Shown: positions 45,540-55,862 of the stretch, in pieces
Layout of the letters: each line of letters starts with the position of its first letter
How positions within the stretch are numbered: position 1 is the first letter of the stretch
DNA from: Kappaphycus alvarezii
Lineage: Eukaryota > Rhodophyta > Florideophyceae > Gigartinales > Solieriaceae
Length of the DNA stretch: 64,000 nt
Direction: 5' to 3'
Assembly: GCA_002205965.3 (NCBI GenBank)
Contig: NADL03000040.1
Coordinates: 310,001-374,000, forward strand
The notes under the pieces: model-generated
Seen by the model: only the letters and a program-made list of their open reading frames with translations
What the model was told of the DNA's origin: nothing
Databases searched by the model: none
Program-made: the position numbers and the translations under genes

Positions 45540-48500
45540 ACGTAATATTGCACTCGCACCGCGGCAACCACGACCATGTCCTCAGACGCTTTTTAACTTG
45601 TATTCATTGTATCCGTCAAACAGGATAGGTTATCAGCAGGCTGATTAATGCGTTCGGGTCAATACAAAAACTTTAAACCTACATTATGCGAAAATGTCGA
45701 GCCATAGAGCAGGGAGGTGATGCGCATCTTTCTTTTGGAACGACGTCTTAAGAGCCTGGTGATCAGTTATCAAAACGAAAATTCGAGTCATAAAAGGTAG
45801 AGTCGAAACTTTTTCAACGCGAAGACGACAGATAGTGCTTCTTTCTCACAGACTAATTATCTCTTCTCGCATCATTCAGGGCAATAACCGCGAATTGAAC
45901 AGGTTTTAGCATTCTTTTTTCATCTTTTCGGACAAAACAGCATCCAGAGACCGTTTTGAAGCATCTGTTTCCACAAAAATGGTCTCTTCAATTCTGGATA
46001 CATGAACGTTGGAGGGACACATAGTTTATCTTTAAGCTACTCAAATGCAGTTTGCATTTCTTTGCTCCAGAAACACTTTCCGTTCTTCGTAGTAGTGGCA
46101 TGTAACGGGGCTGCTGTATTTGCGAAATCTTTGATAAATCTTCGGTAGTATGAGGAAGATCCAAAGAAGCTTCGATAATCCGTCTTTAAAGCGGGCCTTG
46201 GTGCGAACTTGACTTTTTTTCGTTTCTTCTGGATCAACTTTAATTCCCTCTTGATCGACGATATGATCGAGTAGTTGATAGATTTTCGCAAAGAAGCATT
46301 TCCTCAACTTAATTTTCACGCTGTATGCCAATATCCTATCCACCACTGTCTTGACATCGATATGTGCTGATCCAATTTTTTTGAGAATATTACCACATCA
46401 TCGATATAGACTCTTGCAAATGGAAGTCTCTTTCAAAACATCGTTCATCATTCTTTGTAATATAGCTGGTTCATTCATGAGACCAAAAAGCATCACTTCG
46501 AATCTCAAGGGTACCGACTTTGCTGGTAAATTTCGTTTCTTCCTTACATTTTTATCCAATAGAATCTGCGAGAAGCCAGTGTAAAGTTCAAGTGATGTGA
46601 ACTATCTTCCATCCTTCAATTCCTCAAGGGTTGGCTAAATATTCGGGATTGGAAATCAATCGGGTATCACTCTTTGGTTCAATTGTCAGTAGTCTACGGA
46701 AAAGCGAAGTTTTACATCTGTCTTGGCGCTACTACAACAGCAAATGAACGTGGGGATAAAATGGGCCTAATAATATAATTTTACAGTATAATTATAACAT
46801 TTTATGAGAAAAAGTGGTCATATTTCGGCGGTTGAAGTGTAGGGCTATGGTAAATTGGTTGAATATCGGTAAGTTCGAATGATTGAGTCACCGGTACACT
46901 TGCTTGTCTTAGATCTAAAACAATCCATGCAATTACTTAGGACAATTTTAACATATGGGATACTTTATTTGATGCAGGAGCAGGGAAATGCTGCACTTTT
47001 TCTCAAATTTCCGCGATCTTTCGCTTTTCTTCTTCGTGATCCTTACCATCTCTATTTTGAAGAACCTCTTCCGGTGTGTTCATATCTTTATATATGGCAT
47101 TCGGCATATTCTTATTCTCTTTGCCAAATTGATCGCCTTTCACACTCTGAGTGTTTTGCTTTAACTCAATTTTATCCAAAAAGAAACACATTTGGGGCTC
47201 AAATTTGCCCTAAAATTCCATTAGTCGTCTGTTTCAAACCCGAAACCATGCTCATCGCAGTCCATGTTTCGTAATCCTTGGGCTTATCCTTTTCCATTTA
47301 CATTTCCGAAAGTGTTACTTGGTTCTGAATCTTCGCTGTCATAATTAGAAATGTAATCTTCAATGTCCGTTTCCCGTAAAACTTCCGGATGTATGCTTTG
47401 TCGAAGTCCAGAGCCATCTTTATGATTATGCCGTCAATATGAACTGAAACGCTTTGGTTGTCCAAGTCAACCCATGTCCACAGTTTTTCCACGGTAAGAA
47501 AACCAATGATTGAATTGAAAGGTAGAACAGGGTTGAAAATAAGTGGACATCAACTTTAGAGTCCCTAAAGAACTCGTAAACCTTATCAATAGTGCCCAAA
47601 CATTTTAATACGGTTCTATCGGCAATAATTATTATTCCCGCAGTCGAAACAATTTCGAGACCTTTATCTGTCACCAAACTTACTCAAATGAGATTTAGAA
47701 CAATTCTCGAATCGAAAAATGCTTGGGGTTTCTTTCACAATTCTTTGACTGGTACCAGCTTAAGACCCCTTGGTGCGGTCGAAGCCGATTGAAGACAAAA
47801 ATTCTTTCCATTAGCGGACCCATTAAACCTTACAATTTTTTGTTCTTTTCTCCCACCCTCTGCGTTGCCCCTCAAACGCTGACCATACTTTCCTTAAGTG
47901 GCATTCGATGCAAGCTCAGCTACAAAATTGTACTCCTTCATATACACTAGTATTTCCTTCAGAATACTCTTGAATTTCTTATTTTTAAATTTTTTTGGCA
48001 GTATTGATTTCCACTCCTAGAACAACTTGATCAGACCTCTTCGTCCGAGGAGGTAAATGTGTTGGGATATGTTCAAGCATTCAATAATCTAACCTAGATT
48101 TTTTCGATAAAACGTGCCCTTCTCCATCCCTTTGTCACAATGACTTGACTGATTTCGTCAGCGATGGATACTTTACCAGCATCGGTCAACCTTTTATCCT
48201 TCCCATTTTAAAATATTTCCATCTATGGACCTAATTTGCTCTTCCCATCTGATATATTTAAACTTCTGCTATCTTAAGACCAGCAGCTACTTTCGTGTTA
48301 CTCATAACGACCGTGCTTTCCACAAAGAGTGTTTATATGCAGATTTTCAGGACACCTGTTTGCAAAATGTCCAAGTTTTGTGGCACCAGGAGTAGACTTC
48401 TGCTGCTACAGTGATCTTAGACTCGTTCTTCTTGATTAAAATATTAAGGTCTCCAACTGCGAGGTTATCAAGTCAAGAAGATTACCGAATAGGGTTTCTA

Positions 48501-49205
48501 GCCGTTCTTCAAGATTTTAACATTGCTCTTTACAGATACCAATGAAGCTGCACTAGTGGCCTGCCTTTGATACTTATTTCAAGGATCTACGATAGACATC
48601 GATGTACGGTCTCCACTCGGTACCTTACTCAGCTATTGAAATGCCTCCGAGTTTTTGACGAATTCTATTACGGTGGCCTTCATGTTAATAAAACTGCAAG
48701 GACCCTTGATGAGGAAGAAATTGGAAAGCCGCTTACCCTCTATTATCAACTTTCGCAGCATTACGTACTTGGCTTGTGCGGTGAACCCAGCATTTCATAG
48801 AGATAACAGAAGTATAACAATGAGCTTAACAAATCATCGAAGCTGAGCCGGGGCCCCTATGGAAGTGCGAATTATCTCATCTGGTTCTACCTCCTTCGCA
48901 TATTCTTTCAAAAGCCATTCACATACCTTACCGAAAGTTACACCTGTTCCATCAAGAGACCACCCTTCGATAAACTTGTCCTTACATTTACGCTTTGTGT
49001 CACCATTAAGATAGGCGAAGATACTTGCGGCCTTCTCTTCATCGCTCCTCCCACGCATTAAAACATTTATAAAAGTATGGAGGAACTACTCAACGTCTTC
49101 ACTCCTGCTGTTTGTGAACGTTATATGAGCAGCGTTGAGATCCATGGATACAGAAAAAATCCTAGTGGAATGTTCCTTAATACTTCAGAACTCGAATACC
49201 TGGAG
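45540..49205 (-). mobile_element. Old gypsy-B relic 2 (gag to RNase H, no LTRs)
   Basis: Collinear with 57590-61250 of the complete element. Gag (WSLDGTGVTFGKVCEWLLKE near 48960) starts at about 49190. Knuckle remnants lie near 48370, a linker near 48050, protease traces near 47650, and RT thumb FGSSSYYRRFIKDFAN near 46150. RNase H remains at 45550-45900. Many stops, small deletions and substitutions show age. It is truncated in RNase H on the left and just before the primer-binding site on the right, where a different repeat begins. Confidence 0.8.
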
Positions 49206-49206
49206 A

Positions 49207-49545
49207 AGAGATACTGCAAAAAGGTTTTTGTTAAGTTACAGTACAGTAATCCTTACTGTACATGCCCCCTCGTTTCTAAAACAACCTACGATAATACGAC
49301 CTATATTTCCTTCCAAAATGAAGCCTTTTTCAATACTTCTTGCGAAGAGCGGAAGCTGGTGATGGAAAACTGCTCTAGCCTTCACCGAGGTCAAAAATCT
49401 TGAAAAGTTTGTTTTGATCGGCCATCTACACCCATGAACTAATGCGGAAGGACAAGAAATGCACTGAGGTAAAAGAAATTTGTATTGAAAAAAGTGCTAA
49501 AAGTTGTCTTCATACGAGCACAAAGGTCCAATAGACAATAGAAAT
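49207..49545. repeat. Isolated terminal-repeat fragment of the 3.9-kb element
   Basis: Matches 39290-39605 in direct orientation, including AATCTTGAAAAGTTTGTTTT and the block ending GTCCAATA. Only one terminus is present here, directly next to the truncated gypsy-B relic. Confidence 0.7.
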
Positions 49546-49596
49546 CATGAAATAAAAGGTTTCTTTTTCTCTATCAAACAGGGGGCCAAATTGGGT

Positions 49597-49845
49597 TTAC
49601 TTAATTTTCCTGATAACAACAATCGGGTAAATTGGGTGGCAAATTGGGTTTGATACGTTATCTACGCTCCGGTATAAATTTATTGGGTACCAATCCACAT
49701 ATCTACCACAGTAAATTAACACCCCATTTTCCCAAAAATGGGTTATACGTGAATAGGTTGGTATACTTAATTCTCCTGCTAAGAGCAATCGCAGACTAGG
49801 ACTACTGTAAGTAGGGTACCACGCTCCTTCAACCCACCATCGCAC
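49597..49845 (-). repeat. LINE 3'-region repeat, inverted
   Basis: The minus strand matches 54365-54450 (CCTACTTACAGTA; TAGTCTGCG.TTGCTCTTA) and part of 17370-17450 and 50690-50760. It is probably the untranslated 3' region of a LINE copy. Confidence 0.5.
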
Positions 49846-50640
49846 AAGCTAACAGATGCAATTCATGTGGCTGCGCAAGAGGCCTTGCCGCTTGGAAACA
49901 TCCGCACCCGCGCCTTCCGCGCTAGCTTGTCCCTCCCTGGTGCAAAAGGCTAGGTCTACTGTTCACCTTGCCCTGGATTGAGGACGCACATCAAGGGCAA
50001 AGACTTCTCCGGTGGTTCCAGTACTTTTGCCAAACCCCTTTATTCGCCCCAGGTACCCCTTGCCCAAAAGCAAGGTGTCCTGAAATGTTGGATATCTACG
50101 GGGACCATTTCCTACATTGTCGCTTTGGCTGCGAGCGGAATTCTCGCCACAACAACCAGGTGACTTTACTGGGGAACGATCTCGCAAGAGAGGCCCGACG
50201 TCCATTCATCGAACCTCGCCTACACTACCAAAACAGACGAGGCCGGACATCAGGGCGATGGGAGCTGCCGGTGGCACGGATTATTTCGACGTTACCTTTG
50301 TCAACCCGCTCGCTCCTCCCACGCAAGAGCCAGGGCTTTCGACCAACTCACAAGCCTCAACGCAACTCACGCAGAGAAGCAGCGGAAGTACCAAGGGTTC
50401 CCTGCTGAGCTGTCCGGGAGAAACAGGCTGGTTCCTGTTCCTATCTCAACGCTTGGAGGATGGAATCCGGCGGCGTTCTCCGTCGTCAAGGAACTCGCGA
50501 GAACTGTTGCCACCCGCGCAATGGAACGATTTCCGAAGGTTAGGAGCATTCTTTTACAGCGACACTCCGCATTGACAGTAACCTCCAACGCCGCTTGTTT
50601 GCTAGCTGGCCTCCCTTCCACATTCTGGTAGATTGGAGTG
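49846..50640 (+). pseudogene. LINE-like C-terminal region, best preserved plus-strand copy
   Basis: Begins with AIHVAAQEALPLGNIRTRAF (49858). The Cys/His block CPEMLDIYGDHFLHCRFGC lies near 50075-50135, followed by RHNNQVTLLGNDLAREARRP. Then come DYFDVTFVNPLAPP near 50280 and the terminal block near 50520-50610 ending in LLAGLPSTFW. The Cys-x-Cys and His pattern suggests a metal-binding domain near the C-terminus of this RT family. Several frame changes occur. Confidence 0.7.
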
Positions 50641-50786
50641 CCATCTACAGTTTTCGACGCATTTTACGGTTCCACAATTGGCTTGACCATGATGCGATAT
50701 CTAAGCTTCGGTACAAATTTACTGGGTACCGTCCCACATATCTACCACAGAAAACTAACCGCCAAATTGACAGGGTAACCACTTAC

Positions 50787-51550
50787 TGTACAGTGGGTGC
50801 ATCCGGGAAATGCCAGTTCGCCAATTCGCCAAAAAGCCGACCAATGGGAGCCCTTAAAAAGTGGTGAAATTCCGCCAAATATAATCAACTGGAGAGACCC
50901 CGCAGGGGTCTCTCCACTTCGCCACATGCCAGATGTGACATAAAACTGTGATTTGGAGGTGCAAGTATCAAATATGACGCCATGCATCATGACGCCATAC
51001 GTCATATCGAACACAACCCCAATCGCGATGCATCCAACAAGACAAAAGGCTTTGGCTGCCTTGGCAGTTTCAGCTGCATCCCTCACTGTTGCGATAGTTG
51101 CCTTCCGAGTTCGTCGATCCCGAGCGCGACCCGGCGCCCCAATCGGTCTCGACGCAGCGCAAAATTCCGCCGAGCCGCACTGCTCAATCCGATTACAAGC
51201 TCCAGCTCAACCCGTGGCACCAGATTCTGTCCTGCGCAAATGAGAGGGGTGCAGTGGAAGAGGAGGTAAGGGATGACACACAGACGACTGGTGAGGGAGG
51301 GGGTGCACAAGTGAGGCGGTTGCGGCGAACAAGGAGCTAGGGGATGAGACAGAACCGATTGGAGAGGGAGGGAGATGATGGGAGGGAGAGAAGCAGCCGC
51401 GTAATTGAGTGTAGAGCTGTAATATTTTTATGGCGCTTGGTAAGGCACATCGAAAGTGGCGATTTGGCTTCGGTGCATCAGGAATGGAATTTTCTGGGGG
51501 CGCCAAAATTTGGCGAATTGGCGAACTGGCATTTCCCCGATGCACACAGT
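50787..51550. mobile_element. Short inverted-terminus element (~0.76 kb)
   Basis: The left end, with GGTGCATCCGGGAAATGCC continuing through AGTTCGCCAATTCGCC (50797-50830), is an inverted match to GGCGAATTGGCGAACT..GGCATTTCCCCGATGCAC at 51512-51545. Arms are about 40 bp with few mismatches. The interior contains an ORF at 51098-51340 (VDPERDPAPQSVSTQRK) and a purine-rich tract, but no transposase. The size and ends fit a non-autonomous DNA transposon. Confidence 0.65.
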
Positions 51551-51701
51551 ATGGATAGACCGGATATATCTTCCAAGAGTAAAACACCCAAACCTTTTCC
51601 CTCTTACTCCGGTTAGATCTTAACCGTATAGTTAGTGGTGGTAGATCTTTATGGGTTGTACAATGTCGCACTGAGGCGTGCGGAGGGTATTCATAAATTA
51701 A

Positions 51702-52300
51702 CTACGGATGCGGGCGGCGGGTAGAAACCTGTCGCGCCTGCATTATTTGGAGACGGGAAACGTTTGGTTGTTTTACTATTGGAAGGTATAACCTTATTTG
51801 GAGACTAAATGCAAAACGGGTAACGAAGTCGCGGAGCTCCTGTTGAGGGGAGGAACCGCGACGGGAAGCAGCGAAGGAAGCTAGGCGGCGGAAAAACACC
51901 TTGCCGTTGTCGCACAAGGCTCCATAGATATCAATCCCGACGGGGAGAGGAGGATATCGTTTTGGTTGCACTAAGTGCCGTAATGAAGATGTTTCTCGCG
52001 CTCTGCGAGTGTTGCGGCAGCGCCTGCAGTAACCGTACTGTGCGAAATGTGGCGGGCGTGCGGAGGGGTGGGCAACAGTAACGTCGACGACGATATCGGT
52101 ACTGTGAAGCCCGTATGCAGCGGGTATCTAAATGTCCATTCGTAGTACGGGGGACTCCGAATGCCCAAACGAGTTGGGAACCGGGTAGAGGAGCGGATGT
52201 TCGACGAGGGCGACGATCCCAACTTCCTTGCAGTAGCGGGCAAGAAAGTTGCGGAGGATGTGATAACGACGAGTCATTCCGTCTTCGTATTTGCAGGGAT
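51702..52300 (-). pseudogene. LINE-like C-terminal region, second subfamily
   Basis: Minus-strand blocks are RRYHILRNFLARYCKEVGI near 52270, then DIVVDVTVAHPSARPPH near 52100, and LAEREKHLHYG near 51985. VGIDIYGALCDNGKVFFRRL follows near 51930-51880. This pattern matches the C-terminal region of LINE-type RTs, but the sequence differs from the other copies here. Frame changes occur near 52130 and 51980. A 33-bp direct repeat lies on both sides (51562 and 52306). Confidence 0.6.
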
Positions 52301-52633
52301 ATATTGGATATACCTTCCAAGAGTAAAACACCCAAACGTTTCCCCCTATTTGCAGGTCAACGCGTGTTGAACACTTGGATCTAAGACGGGTGCACTGTCG
52401 GGCGAGCCGTGGGAGCAGACCGGACAGCGAGTAGATGCAGGGAACAGCGCGATGCCGAGACGTAGAGCCTGAGCGACTTTCCACACAGAAGAGGACATTT
52501 ACGTACCGCGGTGGGGGTGAGGAAGCGAAGAGAAAACAGACGATGCGGAGGATGTGCGCACGGAGAGGAGCCGAGTTAGGACGTGCGCAGTCCCCAGTAG
52601 ATATTGAATGTATTAAGTTCTTTCTTTCGACTG

Positions 52634-53860
52634 CACATACCCTCAGAACGGAGGTTCTCTGGAATACACTGTACAAACAATTTCAAGTTGTGGCCCAGGT
52701 GTCGCTCAAAGCTCCTTCCAACAAACAACTGGCGTTATTCTGACGAGTCTCGCCGCGTAACGAGCGAGCAACGTTCGCTGCGCATCAGCAATCGGAACGG
52801 CTGCCCGTGCGTCAATTTCAGTCGCAACCCGGTGGGCAAAGTCCCGAGCGGTGGGTGCCAGCCTCCCAACGTGGAGAGTGGAAGGGCAATGAAGCGATCC
52901 CCTGGATCCTTGGAACGTATCAACTCGGCAAAGCGAGTGTCCTTGCCCAGGCGAGGATGGTTAAGGGGCTTGAGTGGGCATCGCACCAGGGAGGGAAGGC
53001 GGGCGGGGCTCAGGGGATGGATAACGGTTGCGTCATAATAGTCCGAGCCCCGTTCTCTCCAAGCGCCTTGATGTCCGGGCGAACTGCATGGCCGGGTTAT
53101 GGCGGCTCGAGGACAGGGTGTCGGGCGGCTTTGGAGAGGTCTGCGACAAACAACCGTGTTTGCGAGTCGTGCCGCCACCTACAGGTGGATCCATAGTTAC
53201 AGCACAGGGTGTGGTCACCGTACTGATCCAGGAGTGCCGTACATCGCCCCTTGTGGCATTTTGAAGCTGGAGGAAACAGTGGTACCCAGAAATAGAACTG
53301 CAACCACGTCTTGTAATTGCGGTCCGAGATGTAGGTGCTCAGGCCTGTAGCCGGTTGGCATGAGAGCTAGTCCTTGCATCCATCCACTGACAACGGGGGG
53401 TACGCGGCTGTGGCGACCTCGTTTGGAGCCATGGGCCACCGTATTTTACACTTGGGAAGTGCCAGGTGTAGGCTGAGGCGCGTTGCCTCGGAGAGGACAG
53501 AATTACGATAGCTTTCAACAGAGAGGCATGTTTGGCCACTATGTAGCCGTCATCATGATACCACAGCTGTAGGAATATCTCTTGGACCTCTTTGTCGCCC
53601 TTCGACAACGTCAGCATGTCTTTTATCTTCAGGGCTAGCCTATGGAGGACCATGTCGAATAGCAAGCCGCCGAGCGGGTCACCTTGCTGGACACCGATCT
53701 GTTGTGGAAACTGGGGGTTTGGCGTCTCGGTCCGCCCTGGGGTACTCAGTCCTGAGTGCTACGTGCGCAACGCAGCCAAGTCAGGGTGATGTAGGCCAAG
53801 GTCGGTCGCAACCCTTATCTCAGTGGAGTTAGGCGAGTGCTAGAGAAACCGGACGAGTTG
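52634..53860 (-). pseudogene. LINE-like RT and C-terminal region
   Basis: The minus strand reads the RT block IGVQQGDPLGGLLFDMVL near 53695-53645, the catalytic LQLWYHDDGYIVAKHA near 53555, and the C-terminal Cys/His block LLDQYGDHTLCCNYGS near 53230. DYYDATVIHPLSPA follows near 53040 and ALPLSTLGGWHPP near 52880. The protein end and 3' part reach 52634. His replaces the usual Leu or Ala in the Y-x-D-D motif. At least three frame changes occur. It is the longest LINE copy in the window. Confidence 0.72.
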
Positions 53861-54185
53861 TTCAGTCTGGTTCACTGATGAGAAGCTTGGTCTTCAAGGT
53901 AGAGGTGGTCGATGCCGAGGCGCGGTCACAGATAAGTACTGTGTCCCGCCGAGGCGTCGTTGACGGGATTGGCTTCCTTGTTTTTGGATCTACGATACAA
54001 TCAGCTGTGGATCTACAATACAATCAACTGTAAGCTACAGTTGCACTTGTCACTGTAATTTTGAAGGCTTCTCGTAAAAGATCACCCTTTGAATTAACGT
54101 CTGACGCAGTAAGCGGTTTGAGTGACTTCTCGTCGCTTTGTCTCAACACTATCACACTACGTAGTGTATCGAAACCCGTCCACAA

Positions 54186-54485
54186 ATGTGCTGGATCGCC
54201 GTAACATTACATTACGCAGCGAACTTTGTTCGCCCGTCACGCGCCGAGACTCGTCCAGAATCACGCCAGTTGTTTGTTGGAAGGAGTTTTGAGCGACACT
54301 TAGGCCACAACTTGAAATTGTGTATACAGTGTACTCCAGAGAACCCCGTTCTGAGGGTATGTACAGTAAGTGGTTACCCTACTTACAGTAATCCTAGTCT
54401 GCGGTTGCTCTTACCAGGAGAATTAAATATACTAACCCATTCAAGTAAACTCAGTGCAGCAGTTGTGGAAAATGAGTTTGAATCG
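54186..54485 (+). pseudogene. LINE 3' end, opposite orientation to its neighbour
   Basis: Bases 54213-54362 are an inverted match to 52634-52783 of the LINE to the left. The frame ends with RRSFERHLGHNLKL-like residues and runs into a 3' region shared with 49740-49830. The gypsy-B element inserted immediately afterwards at 54486. Confidence 0.6.
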
Positions 54486-55202
54486 TGATAGGGGTAAATC
54501 GGCGGGGGAGAGATCCTCAGAACCAATTACCCTGAGAAGGAGGTGTTGCGAGCGACAAAAGTGCTGCCGTGGTATTGTTGAACGAACAAAAGGGAGTGTA
54601 TATAGAAGAGAGTTGAGGAAGCTACAAGCAAGTATAAAAGGGGCAGGGTCTACCACCGACGCTCTGCGACTAGCGTAAGAAAAAGTTTTCTTGGGTCTGA
54701 AGTTGACTCTCAACTTCCTACTACTCGGGACTTGGCTTGAAGTTGTCTGCCAACTTGCTTCACCTCCACTAAAGGAAGCAGTTTACTCGGCTTATATAGA
54801 CTTTTGGCTACCCCAAAAGTCTCAACAAACATACTAATAACCATAAAATGTATTCACGGTAATCGTGTGAACCAGAGAGACTATTAGAGATATTTCCTCA
54901 AGGTAAATATCTAGGTGCCATACCCATGCCAGCCACCCATCGGCCAGGGGTGGGAATTGATGTGGCCATTATATAGACCTTTCAGAGCTACTTGTAGTAT
55001 CACCCACAACCTGGAACTGTACTGACATCTACTATGACAGCGTGTCCTAAAATGAAAAAATCAACCGATGAATTTGCCACACTCACCCAAATTAAAAATA
55101 TCTTGCAAATTCAAAAACTGTAAAAATATCTTCCCAATTCCGATACTGTATACAATCATGGTCCTCATCTAGATTTTTTCGTGTGCGAATTTGCGCACAT
55201 CA
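54486..55202 (-). repeat. Gypsy-B 3' LTR (left)
   Basis: 717 bp, TGATAGGG...GCACATCA. Differs from the right LTR by three small indels in short runs and one substitution (GATGAA against GACGAA). Confidence 0.93.
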
Positions 55203-55216
55203 CGCCCTCTCGCTCA
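55203..55216 (-). promoter_or_regulatory. Polypurine tract candidate
   Basis: On the minus strand GAGCGAGAGGGCG directly precedes the 3' LTR, where plus-strand DNA synthesis would be primed. It is interrupted by two C residues. Confidence 0.5.
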
Positions 55217-55235
55217 AGACGAACGTCCCGACTCG

Positions 55236-55862
55236 TCACTGCTCTTCTTCTGCTTCCGTTAGTGTTCGCTGTCTTATTGATAAAATGTATGGTCTCTCAA
55301 ACGGGTACGGATGCAACTGATTACCAATATGATGCTCTAAAAAGTAGGTTCGCATTACTGGTACCTCACTTTGTAGCATAGCCTCATATATTGGTTTGAT
55401 CACATCGAGGTGGGGTTGAATACATTCTTCTTCCGTGACTCTTCCGAATCTTCCAAGAGTGAAAAAATATATGTGATATGCAAACTCTTCTGGAAGATGC
55501 CGGAGGAATGGATGCCGATAAGAAAAGAAGACGCGCATCATCAAGAACGAATCTTCGTAAGATAAGTGCGGTCCATGTAGCGCCCTAAAACATAAACAGA
55601 TGCTTATCATGAAATAAGAAATGACCTGCGCATCGTTCGCATCCTCGGAGATATTGCGCAGCCAAAAAGATAATCTTCTTCTTCCGACTGTATGCTGTGC
55701 ATGGTTGTGAAGGAGAGCTAGAGATGAAGTTGTGGTGGACGGTCCCGATGAATGGCCGCGACCAGCTCCTGACGTACTGGGACCTGCACGAGGTCCTCTG
55801 GGGACGACCGGAACCTCTTCTGGGCGGGTTGTTGTCTCCTGAAGGTCCTCCTCTGGTCATCA
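55236..55862 (-). CDS. Downstream ORF with second copy of unknown domain X
   Basis: This lies in the place of a third ORF, between integrase and the 3' LTR. In the integrase frame, but after three consecutive TGA stops (55865-55857), the frame is open again. It starts with a Pro/Ser/Gly-rich linker (VPVVPRGPRAGPSTSGAG). From about 55640 follows a domain homologous to the C-terminal 125 residues of the integrase ORF (SICLCFRALHGP against NICLCFRTLNGP; LGRFGRV against IGRYGMV; IKPIY against IRPIY). The first ATG in the domain is at 55610. There is no signal peptide and no clear membrane span, so it does not look like an envelope protein. How it would be translated is unclear. The family is not recognised. 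Confidence 0.6.

Noticed and set aside
55236..55610. Envelope-like third ORF of a retrovirus-type element
   Set aside because: No signal peptide, no membrane span and no Cys pattern. It is instead homologous to the C-terminal block of the integrase ORF.
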